Of a stretch of DNA of 64,000 bases, positions 13,700-24,903 are shown in pieces; the first letter of the stretch is position 1, and the number at the start of each line of letters is the position of its first letter. The notes under the pieces are model-generated. The model saw nothing but the letters and a program-made list of their open reading frames with translations. It was not told the origin of the DNA and made no database searches. Both the position numbers and the translations under genes were made by a program. Origin of the DNA: Hydrangea macrophylla (lineage: Eukaryota > Streptophyta > Magnoliopsida > Cornales > Hydrangeaceae); assembly GCA_033977485.1 (NCBI GenBank), contig CM066983.1, positions 68,310,010-68,374,009 of the forward strand, written 5' to 3'.

Positions 13700-14960
13700 T
13701 TGAAAATCAAGACTGGTCCAATGGCTCAGAATTACCTTGAAGGAAGGTTCAATGCACTCCAAAATATAGTAGAACAACAAGGTCATATGCTCTCCCAAAT
13801 CAGCAAGAAATTAGATGAATTACCAGGGTCTGTTAACCTTCTATCCTATAAACTACAAAAGATAGATAGGTTGGAAAGCATAATGGAGGCAAGACATGGG
13901 CCCAATGATTATATCCTAGGGTTAGCAGGATCTCTTAGCATTTCCAAGAATGCGCTCAGAAACGGGAGGATCATGGCGAAAAAAGATGTGCCTTGAATGA
14001 AGCCTGCGGAAGGGAATCACTCAACCAACCATACCAAACCCGATGTCCATGTCCTTCACCCAAACCCTGGCTATAATTCCAACCCAACATCATCCCGAAG
14101 TAACAGAAATGATACTTGCACAGAAAATTGCACAGAAATTGTGCACAGAATTGATCCGGGCCACTCATTTCAGTGGCCCCCAGATCAAAATGTATAGGGG
14201 CCACCGAAATGAGTGGCCCGGATTAATTCAGTGCACAATTTCTGTACAGTTTTCTGTACATGTAGCATTACTGCTGAAGTAATGACCGTAGGACCTTTAC
14301 CAAGCTTATCCACCGCTCTTAAGCAACTTGTTGTTGGAGGACATCTCAAACCTCTAGACCCCACTCTGCCACCTAATCCACTTCCAGCTAGATATAATCC
14401 TACCAAATACTGCACCTTTTACCAAGGATATGGCCATGAGACCGATGGTTGCATTAGACTCCGCCACGAATTCTAAAATCTTATTAACAATAAGATCATT
14501 GCAACCCCCGCCCACTCAGTCACATTTCTTCCAAAACCACCAAATCACCATGATGCTCCTTCACCTCAATATATCAACTTTATAAGCCTTGAAGCAGCCA
14601 ACTATGACCCATCCATATATATCATGCCAATAACCAAACCCGAACACGTGGTTATCCTCCCAAAAGGTACTAAAATTTATAGTATGAGCCATGGAGAAGA
14701 ATTAGACTTCTTTGAAGATGATGGATATTTTGAAGATTATAATAAAGAAGACCTCTTATTCTTGGAAGAACTAGACCTTGGGTTGCAAGAAATCAAGTGG
14801 TAGGATAGGAAGTCTCCCCATGACTCAATATGGTTTGAACCTGAGAAAGGGCTTGAGGTTGTTGACTATGACTGGATGGAGAATGTGGACCACGTGTCTA
14901 TAAGCCTATTGTTTGGGGGATTTGGACCTAAGGATGGTTGTGAGGATACTAATGAAGTGA
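13700..14960 (+). pseudogene. Gag-like remnant of array unit 1
   Basis: An open frame with AQNYLEGRFNALQNIVEQQ, then ISKKLDELPGSVN (13,720-13,996, predicted helical) is followed after a frame change by LPARYNPTKYCTFYQGYGHE ending TDGC (about 14,383-14,456). This is the C..H....H....C-type knuckle of gypsy gag, but the first His is Tyr here. Downstream lies an acidic stretch EELDFFEDDGYFEDY (about 14,694-14,738). A 170-bp MITE splits the gag (14,104-14,273). Confidence 0.6.
14104..14273. mobile_element. Mutator-type foldback MITE in array unit 1
   Basis: 170 bp, near-perfect inverted repeat; arms include GGGCCACTCATTTCAGTGGC. Ends CAGAAATGATACTTGCACAG and, from the right, CAGTAATGCTACATGTACAG. 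Flanked by CCGAAGTAA (14,095-14,103) and CTGAAGTAA (14,274-14,282), 8 of 9. The empty site in unit 2 (near 23,270) reads CCTGAAATAATAACTG. Confidence 0.85.
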
Positions 14961-16776
14961 TGATGCTGGGAACTATTCTAAAGCTTGGATGCTAATGGAC
15001 CACGAAGGATTGCTCATGTTATACCTATGAAGTCGAAGGATTAGGCTTAGTTATGTCTGGTTTTGAAATTTTGAATAATTGTGCATGGTAAAGTGTCTAG
15101 TAGATTCGAAACTAGAAAAAAAAATAAAAAAATGAATAAATAAAAAAGCCTAGTGGTGTATTAGTTTCCCATTTGGGTCAATAAGAAGAACTTTCATCTT
15201 TATTAATTCTGTTGTACCAAATTATGAGTGTGTGGACTGCATGATGATTAAAGAGAAATCATAGAAGAGACTCCATATATGAACTCGAGTATTGAGAAAG
15301 ATCCTAAAGTGTGTTTGGATTAGTTTTTTGCTAATAAATAAAAGCCAAAAGCTATCGCTCTATTCAAAGAACCGAAAAAGATTTCTGTCTAAGCTCTAAA
15401 AAGCATACTCAAAATGAATCCAAAGTTTCTTCCAGGCCCATTCGTTTTCTATCTGATACCTGTGTCCAATCCCATCTTTTGTTGAATGAGACTGAAATTG
15501 GTGCCTAGACTAAGGAGCAAGATTTTCAAAGCTATGGTGATCATGTGGTATAATGCCTTTGCCTAAGAAAAACAAAATAGAAAAGAAAAAGGAGGAAAAG
15601 AAACGAAAAAAATTGTCCATGCGAGAAAACTTCTTATACCTTGAAAGCTATCAAGATGATAAGGAAGAAATAAGCATGTCAATGCTTACTTTCCAAAACT
15701 TGTGAACTCGAAGAAGGGTAGAATAGGGAGGGTAAAAGAGAGAAGAGAAAATAAAAAATGAAGAACAATAGGAATACGCAAAGTGAAGAATGTGTCACAT
15801 GCCTAGAAGAGACCACAGTGAGATAATATCGACATTGATAAGTAGAGAGGTATGAAGAGTTGGCTCGCATGGATGAACAAAAGAAATAAATAAATAAATA
15901 ATGAAGCTCACTAGGATGAAAACACAAAAGGGCGCCTAGGCGAAAGTTAGAGCAAAAAAAAGAAAAAGAAAAAAGGGGGAAGGCGTTATACCATAATTGA
16001 ACCTCCGCTTACTAAGACGAACCTAATCTTGAAATGCTCTGAGCACCAGTTATGACCTTAGCTTCGAATTTAAATCGATTCAGCTCAAGTCTTATTCTGT
16101 CAAATCTTTCTTGGATCTAAATATGATTGGTCTTGAAATTCATTAGCTTGACCAAACTTAGAAAGGTCACTTTGCCTAAAACCAAAAGTCTCATGCCATA
16201 ATTGAGCTACGTCTGACTTGATTACCATTAGGGGATACGTAGGCAACCTTTCAAAAGGTTCAGTCTTGCTTGTGCTTAAGCCTCATCTCTAGAGTCTTGA
16301 CTTTATTCGAACACCGCTTCTCGATCCCAATATTTGTCCTAACCCTTTTCTTGTTTGGAACTACATTTAACCTGATTCCCATTAGGGGATACGTAGGTAA
16401 CCTCTGAAAAGGTTCGATCTCAACCATTGACCTAAAACCCTTTAGCTTTTGCACTAGGGGCAAGCCCTCCCCCCTCCCCCTTGAACCTTGTGTGCTTGCT
16501 TTACCCTTATACTAGGGACAAGCCCCCATCATGATCTTTAAAGTTAATTATGTGACGGATAAATCCCTGACCAATAAGTATGCTCTGATTTCAAACTAGC
16601 CTATGCACTTTCCTTTTCGTACAACGGACAAGCCCTTATCCTGAAATTCATGCCAATCGTATACAAGGCGCAAGCCCTTCACTCTATGGGTTTAGTTTGA
16701 TTTTTGAAAGAATTCATCACTCATTGATTTCCACACAAGGGGAGAGGCCCTCTACCACCCATTCTATCTGATCGAG

Positions 16777-16900
16777 TTCAACCCTTTTTGATATACAAGG
16801 GGCAATCCCTCTTCTGCCCATTTTTGTTCAACCGAGCCCAACCCCTTGTCAAACACAAGGGGCAAGCCATGTCCAGGTCCCTTGTCATAAACAAGGGACA
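16777..16900 (+). repeat. CCCCTTGT...ACAAGGGG hairpin cluster, unit 1
   Basis: Three successive short hairpins of the form CCCCTTGTCATACACAAGGG. Equivalent clusters lie at 9,157-9,278 and 25,938-26,060. The stems are up to 8 bp with 4-6 nt loops. Confidence 0.85.
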
Positions 16901-18164
16901 ATGTTATTCTGAGGTAATTCATGTGAGTTTAGACGGAGTCGTATTTTTGCTCTTTGATTGGAAATAAAACTTTGAGGTCGTAATGCAGAGAGAGTAAAGA
17001 ATTGATTACTAACATGATTAGAGAAACTTTTCAATCCTTGAAATTATGCATGAAGTCTCATCTCAAAGAATTGGGTGAATAATAAAACAATAATCTAGAT
17101 CATGCGCAAGTTACATCACTCATAGTAAGGCACTATGTCAATAGAAAACAAGAAAGAAAAAGGGATTATTTTTTAGTGTCTCAAGTTTGAGCAGTAGAGC
17201 CATAGACTTTGTGGGTGTATCGTGAGCAATATAATGAGATTATTTGAAGTATAAGGAAAAGGGTAAATAAGAAGTCCATAAGCATCCGTGTGAGCTTCTG
17301 AAATGAGTCGTGTTCATAGAATTGTTGCATCATCAAGCATGAATGTCTCAATTAGGGGCAATGTTCATGTCTCTCAAATTTCATAAATTTAATCCCCATG
17401 ATTTTAAGATAATGATTGTGCAATGCATATGTGGTTCGCCTTTACTGGCTCCATAATGCTTCCCTTTTAAGAGTAGTTCGTCTTTACTGGCTCTACATGG
17501 TTTTATGGTTGAACGGGTTTCCCCCATGTATAGCAAGATAATCTTATTGCATATTCATTTTCATTTCATGCACCACACTTGTTGTTCGCCTTAAATGGAT
17601 CAATGGTGTGTTTTTATAAAGAGTAGTTGCCTTGAAGGCTCTACATGCTATTGATAGTTAAGTGAGCATCCCTCACATTTGCATGAGCATATTTATTCGA
17701 ATATCATTGAGACATGCACCGCATTCATTGTTTGCCTTAAATGGCTCTATGATTGTGTATTTTTAGAGTAGTTCGCCTTTTGGCTCTACATAAGTGTTGA
17801 TTGTTGAGCAGGCAACCCCAATATTGGCATATTGATTCTTTCGAGCATTTTCTTAAGATCATACATCGCATTGATCCTTGCATTCCCCAAGTATAGTAGT
17901 TCGCCTATTTGGCTCTACGTTACGTTGCATTGCCTTGATTGGTTTTCATGATGATAATCCTTGATTTGATTTTGAGTGAAGAATAAGTGATTTTCAAATG
18001 CTAAATAAGATTCTTTGAAATAAAATTTGAATGTGAGGATGATAAGACCAAGATATAGAGAATGAAAATGGAGAAAAAGGAGCAACTTTGGAGAGAAAAC
18101 AAGCAAAATTCAAAATAGAAAGCAAATGAACAACAAAATGCCTAAAATGGGGGCTGATAGCGAT

Positions 18165-18219
18165 GGTGGCACTCTCGGAGTGCCGCAAGGCACTCTCCCA
18201 GTGCCATTATGGCACTCAA
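18165..18219 (+). repeat. GAGTGCC/GGCACTC hairpin cluster, unit 1
   Basis: Overlapping perfect short hairpins: GGCACTCTCGGAGTGCC, GAGTGCCGCAAGGCACTC and AGTGCCATTATGGCACT. Equivalent blocks are at 10,479-10,518 and 27,325-27,376, and the LTRs have related blocks at 8,919-9,005, 10,908-11,012, 20,148-20,245 and 29,219-29,320. Confidence 0.85.
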
Positions 18220-18750
18220 CCCATTTTTTCAAATTTTTTGCATTTATGCCCCTATAATGCCCCGTTTGGTTCCCAGACCACATTTTGATCCTTTTGATGC
18301 ATTTTCAATCAATCTTTCACGATGTTGTGTGCTTGGAAGTATTCATAGAATATCATTTGCATGCATATGAATCCCCAGCAGAGCAATTAGTCGCATAAGG
18401 ACTACACTACATTTGTCTTCAAATTTCTCGCATTTTTGCATCTGTCCATTTAAGCAAGTTTTGAGTCATGTATAGTGCTCTTGGTTAGCCTTGATTGCCC
18501 TAGAAGTACCTTTTCACAGCAAAGTGGTGTCGCAATTGTTCCCCAGCAGAGCAACCATATTTCATTTCAAGAATCTCCCACATTATTGCACAAGTCATTT
18601 TGAAAAAGCCTTGAATCTTGCATAGTTCTAGTGGTTCGCCTTAAATGGCTCCACGAGTACCTTTTCTCCGACAGAGTTACATCGTATTGCACTGCACTTG
18701 TAGTTTTCCTTAAATGACTCCGTGAGTTCATTCCCCAGCTATGTTAGCAT

Positions 18751-19137
18751 AGAAAAGTAGTTTGCCTCTCGAGGCTCTACTATGATTCCAAGAAAAGTAG
18801 TTTGTCTTGCAAGGCTCTTCTATGATTCCCTGAAAAGTAATCTGCCTTACCCTCTACTATGATTCCCTGAAAAGTAGTTTGCCTTACGAGGCTATACTAT
18901 GATTCCCTAATTGTAGCTTGCCTCTCGAAGCTCTACTATGATTCCTTGAAAGGTAGTTTGCATTGCGAGGCTCTACTATGATTCCCTAAAAAGTAGTTTT
19001 CCTTTAGAGGCTCTACTATGATTCCCTAACAGGTAGTTTGCCTCTTGAAGCTCTACCATGATTCCCTAAAAGGTAATTTGCCTCTCGAGGCTCTACTATG
19101 ATTCCCTAAAAGGTAGTTTGCCTCTCGAGCCTCTACT
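18751..19137 (+). repeat. 40-bp minisatellite in array unit 1
   Basis: About ten imperfect copies of a 40-bp unit, GAAAAGTAGTTTGCCTCTCG then AGGCTCTACTATGATTCCCT. Each can fold on GTAG...CTAC and GCCT...AGGC. It is followed by three ~30-bp repeats with GTCCGCGATAGGAC (19,142-19,230). Confidence 0.92.
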
Positions 19138-19558
19138 GCTCATTGTCCACGAAAGGACACCCCATTGAATTGTCCGCGATAGGACACCCTGTTGAATTAC
19201 ACGTGATAAGACACCCTGTTTTGATCATCCGTGGTTCCAAAAGAAACAATCCCCGAGTACCTCGCATGTTAGCATTAGTTTGAGTCTCATATCATTCATT
19301 GGGTTTTATTTGAATTATTGCTTGCATGTTGTGTGCTCATTGAACTACGGTTGGTCTGATTTCCTATGATGGAATACGTAGGCAGCTCTTTCGAGCACGA
19401 CCACTTGATTTTCGAGATTTTTTTTATGTGCTTGCATGTTTTGATTTTTTCAATTTTCTTCCCGATGTCTTCCAGACTCACTAAATGGTTGTCAGGCATG
19501 CTTTGACATTCCCTTATGACAAGCACTGCTTGCAAAGCTCTGTCAAATAGGGTCAAAC

Positions 19559-21983
19559 TGTAGACACCCTATTTTGGTTCGTCTATTCGACTATAGGAAC
19601 CACGCCTCAAGAACAACCCGATGACTGGACTCAGGATTTGTCGAATGTCGATTTTATAAAAAAGAACTCCTTAAAGCACTGTGGTCTCCAAGAAACATTA
19701 GAATAACCTTTAGGAAAACTTAGGTACGTTAGAAACTCAATTTAGAGACAAAAACCCAATTTAGGGGACCTTTTTTCACATGAAATGACGAAAAATTGCC
19801 TTTTATCGAGCAAAATCCGGACCTCGGGGGTGGGATCCTAAGAATTCCCTTTAAAAAATATTCTTAAAATAGGCTAAATTAGTGGTCCAAGCCTTCAAAT
19901 TTTCTAGAAAACCACTTAGGAAAATTTTTACCCCTTTTTACACCTCACAGGTTTACTCCTTCTTGGAGCAGCCTCACTCTTTTGACCATAATGCAAAATT
20001 TACAAACTCTTTTTTAATGAGACCAAACACATCCTAAACTATACTTTCGTACCTTTCCAACAATATATCACCAGCCCAAAAAAGATAACCGAGGTGAGAG
20101 AACGAAGTCCAGGAAGTCTGGAGTGAAAACACAACATTCTGGGCTAAGTGCCATAGTGGCACTCATGTGACTGATGTGTGGCACTCTTGACTGTCGTGTG
20201 GTACACAAGACTACCACATGGAAATCATCCAAGTGTCACTATGGCTCTCAGATGTCCCAGATTCATTTTGCACCCTTGATTTGACCCCATCCGCGTGAAA
20301 CGCCCAAAAACGCCCAAAAGTGTGTTTCTTTTGTCCCACATCGCTCACTATAAGTGTTTTCACCCAAATCTTCAAATATAAAAGGGGGTCCTCTCCTCCC
20401 CATTCAACACACATCAAAATCCTAAGAACTAGAGAGCTCAAGAAAACCCCTTTGGAGGATTCCGAAGCACTCAAAGTTCTTTGGAAAGTGTAATCTTTTA
20501 GTTTTTAGAATTCTTGGAGTCCACAGTGCTGGCAAAGCCCTGGAGAATTATTTTGGGGGAAGTTCTTGGGCTAGGCTCCTTCTTTTTCTTTATTTTTCTG
20601 TTTTATTTTCCTGTTTTGATCTTTATTTTCTTAGATCTAGGTTGAATTTCGTGTTTATTCTTCACGTTCTTTTTTTTATTACTTTTGATCTTTAAAGTTC
20701 TAGGGTAGTTGTATTTCCATATTTGTAGTATCCATTAAAGAAGAGTTATCCTAGGCAGAGCTACCCCTAAATGTTGTGGTAGCCGAAGCTGTGGGGTTGT
20801 TATTCAATCTATGGATATCCGACCCTGGAAATAACAATGCCTTAATTGGATCTACGAGTCTAGAACTACGGCATTCATATAGGAATCATGTAGTAATTCA
20901 TATTAGTTGGGATAGTAGGCTATACATGCTATCCCTATTTTATCCATGCATAATTGTTAATTTCTAATTAGTTTAAGTCATGAATTTATTCATATCCATG
21001 TATCCGTGCACATGCATACAGTTGCTGACTCTTGCACATATTAATCATGTTTGGACATGCATACATGTTATCCATGCCTAGAATAGTAGGATATTCTTAG
21101 ATTTTCCTCTATATATTATGTTTTATTGTCCTAACCATGGTTAATTAGGATAATTGGGAATGCTATATTATCCCAGGTAAGTTTCCAAGATTCCCTCTTA
21201 TTTACTGCTTTCCTAGGATTACATAGAAGCATGACTAAGTGGATAAAATGCAGATTTAAATTCCCTACATGATACTTGTGCATAGAATACATGTTTTATA
21301 GGGTTTTGTGTGTGATTTTCACTTTTAATTTTATTTTATTTCCTTTCGCATGCATAGGGGAGCATAGTAATACGTTTAGTCCCCGACTTACTATTTTAGC
21401 ACGTGCATTGCATGCAAATACTTAGTTTCTTGCATGATTTTATTTTATTAGTTGTTTACAATTTGAATTAGGGTTGTATTAGAAATAATTAAAATGGTCT
21501 TCATAATATCTAGTCAAACACCTTAAAGGCTGACTAGAGGCCCATCTCACGATGGTGCGAGAAGGGGTGTTTTAGCACAATCTAGCTCCTTCATCTCTCG
21601 TACCTTAACCCACCAACTGAGTTTGTTGGTGACGACGGGGCGGTGCTCTCTATCCATTGGACTTGATGGATTTAGTTTTCTTAGTTTCCTTCAACAAACC
21701 AAGTGGCGACTCTAGTAGTGAGAATATTTCCAGATTTTGCCTTATGGGTTATACATGGATTACTGTGTAGCCTCGGATATAGATCATGGGCATTGATTGT
21801 TTCCTTGGGTTGGATAAAAAGCCCCATAGAATCCAAAATACGAGTAATCCAAATCGGTTGGATCGGATAAAGTCTAGTGAAGGGTAGTGTATCTCTCTCG
21901 TGGCTGTTGGCATGAGATTTGAAATGGGACAATCAAGCGGGCTAAATCCTTCTAAGCCCCAAACCTTGGTTCGGGTACCCACA
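19559..21983 (+). repeat. LTR 2 of the array
   Basis: 2,425 bp, TGTAGACACCCTATTTTGG to GGGTACCCACA. The internal block of GTGCCA/TGGCAC repeats is at 20,148-20,245. Followed directly by ATTGGCAACTCTGCTG, the primer-site position. Confidence 0.88.
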
Positions 21984-22909
21984 ATTGGCAACTCTGCTGA
22001 GGACTGAACTAAGAGGTCTAGACTCCAAAACTTTCAAGGTTATTTGACTTTATATTATGAGGATCGCATGTGCATTAGTTTTAGGAAGCTTGGGAGGACC
22101 AGAGCCGAGGGCCTGCAGCTTGTCAGATCCCCTCCACAGAGGACTTCCCTACCCTAGCAAATACCTAATGGTATAAAAAGTAGTCCATGTACCACACCAA
22201 ACCCTATAATGGGGGGTATATAGGACTCTCACTGGGTACCCTTTTTGACTATATCCATCCTAATGCATATAGAAGCCATAGAGCCAATCCTTTAGGGCTT
22301 GACCTGATATGATGATATGCGCACACACGCTTTACTTGCCCTTTGGGATTACATGACATAATAAGGAAGCCTATACGACCTATGGTACATAGCTCTGTCT
22401 AATGCCCAAGGCAGACTATCCATATTAAATGATCGCCACATGACATGAGGATGGTTTCTTATGTGTTATACTGGGAATATGTATCACGAGTCTATAGGAC
22501 AACGAGTCATAACCTTGTTTGTGTCCTATTCACTAGAGTTAGCCCTGATTAAACCTAAGCTATCGTAAACCCTATCACACATGAAATTCCAAAGCTTGGG
22601 ATGCATAGGGTGACATTGATTATGGTGGCCCTGGGATAAGAATGGATTCTCGATGACGCAATTAGGACTTATATGGCTATGTGAATAGGAATAAAGTTGT
22701 TATTTTACATTACATATCATGTATGTCATAAGGAAATTTTGAAAAGAAAAAAAATAGAAAATATTTTCAAACTCATAAAAGGGGCACAATCATTCTAAGA
22801 TCAAAACATAATTTCAAATTTGAAATCGCAGAGAGATAGGTGAACATAGCTCCGAGAAATAAGAAGGTCACACCTTTTTAGGTCTAATTCCCCCATCATT
22901 TCAAAAATC

Positions 22910-23960
22910 ATAACTGGTCCAATAGCTCAGGAGTGCCTCGAAGGAAGGTTCAATGCACTCCAAAATATAGTAGAGCAACAAGGTCACATGCTCTCCCAAA
23001 TCAGCAAGAAATTAGAGGAATTGTCAGGCTCTGTTAACCTTCTATCCTATAAACTACAAAATATAGATAGGTTGGAGAGCATAATGGAGGCAAGACATGG
23101 GCCCAGGATCTCTTAGCATTTCCAAGGATGCACTCAAAAATGGGAGGATCATGACGAAAGAAGACGTGCCTCGAATGAAGCCTGTGGAAGGGAATCACTC
23201 AACCCACCATACTGAACCCGATGTCCATGTCCTTCACCCAAACCCTGGCTATAATTCCAACCCAACATCCTGAAATAATAACTGTAGGACCTTTACCAAG
23301 CTTATCCACTGCTCTTGAGCAACTTGTTGTTGGAAGACATCTCAAACCTCTAGACCCCACTCTGCCACCAAATCCACTTCCAGCTAGATATAATACTACC
23401 AAATACTGCACCTTTCACCAAGGATATGGCAATGAGACCAATCGTGGCATTAGACTCCGCCATAAAATCCAAAATCTTTTTAACAATAAGAACATTGCAC
23501 CCCTGCTCGCTCAGTCACATGTCTACCAAAACCCATTACCAAATCTCCATGTTGCTCTCTCACCTCAACATATCAACCTTTAAAGCCTTAAACCAACCAA
23601 CTATGACCTGTTCATATATATCATGCCAATAGCCCAACTCAAACCCGTGGTTATCCTCCCAAAAGGTGCTAAAATTTGTAGTATGAGCCATGAAGAAGAA
23701 TTAGACTTCTTTAAAGATGATGGATATTTTAAAGATGATAATAATGAAGACCTCATCTTCTTGGAAGAACTAGACCTTCGGTTACAAGAAATCAAGTGGT
23801 GGAATAGGGAGTCTCCCAACGACTCAATATGGTTTGAACCTGAGAAAGGAGATTGTGAACTATGACAGGATGGAAAATGTGGACCACGTGTCTATGAGCC
23901 TATTATTTGGCAGATTTGGACCTAAGGATGGCTGTGAGGATACTAATGAAGTGATGATGC
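22910..23960 (+). pseudogene. Gag-like remnant of array unit 2
   Basis: Second copy of the gag remnant: LPARYNTTKYCTFHQGYGNE, then TNRG. It keeps the first knuckle His that unit 1 lost, but has lost the second His and the last Cys that unit 1 keeps. The acidic EELDFFKDDGYFKDD part is at about 23,692-23,736. No MITE insertion in this copy. Confidence 0.6.
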
Positions 23961-24849
23961 TGGGAACTACTCTAAAGCATGGATGCTAATGAAGCACGAA
24001 GGATTGCTCATGATACTCCTATGAAGTCTTAGGATTAGGTTTAGTTATCTCTGGTTTTGAAAATTTGAATAATTGTGCTTGGTTAAGTGTCTAGTTGATT
24101 CAAAACTAGTATTCGAAAAAAAAAAAAAAAGGTCTAGTTGCGTATTAGTTTCCCTTTAGGGTCAATAAGAAGAATTTTCATCTTAACTTATTAATTCTGT
24201 TGTGCCAAATTATGAGTGTGTGGACTGCATGATGATTAAAGAGAAAATGAATTACCCAAGAAATCATAGAAGAGACTCTATATATGAACTTGAGTATTGG
24301 GAAAGATCCTAAAGTGTGTTTGGATTAGTTCTTTGCTAACTCTAAATGAAAGCCGAAAGCTATCGCTCTATTTAAAGAACCGAAAAAGATTTCTGTCTAA
24401 GCTCTAAAAAGCATACTCAAAATGAATCCAAAGTTTCTTCCAGACCCATTCATTTTCTATCTGATACATGTGTCCAATCCCATCTTTCGTTGAATGAGAC
24501 TGAAATTGGTGCCTAGACTAAGGAGTGAGATTTATTCAGTTATGGTGATCATGTAGTATAATACCTTTACCTAAGAAAAAAATAGAAAAGAAAACAGAGG
24601 AAAAGAAACGAAAAAAAATTGTCCATGTGGGAAAAATTCTTATACCTCGAAAGTTATCAAAATGATAAGGAAGAAATAAGTGTGTCAATACTTACTTTCC
24701 AAAACTTATAGACTCGGAAAAGGGTAGAATAGGGAGGGTAAAAGAGAGAAGAAAAAATTTAAAAAATAAAATAGAGAAAGAAAGAAATAGAAAGGGAGAA
24801 AAGAAAAGGGGTGGATGAGAATGCAAAAAAAAAAGGGATAGAGAATGAC

Positions 24850-24903
24850 AAAGAAGAAGAAGAAGAAGAAGAAGAAGAAGAAGAAAAAGAAGAAGAAGAA
24901 GAG
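24850..24903 (+). repeat. (GAA)n tract in array unit 2
   Basis: About 17 AAG/GAA units within an A/G-rich region that runs from about 24,720 to 24,920; only a shorter A/G-rich form exists in unit 1. Confidence 0.9.

Noticed and set aside
18751..19137. CRISPR-like array of 40-bp repeats
   Set aside because: Units are directly joined without unique spacers, in a plant retroelement; it is a minisatellite.
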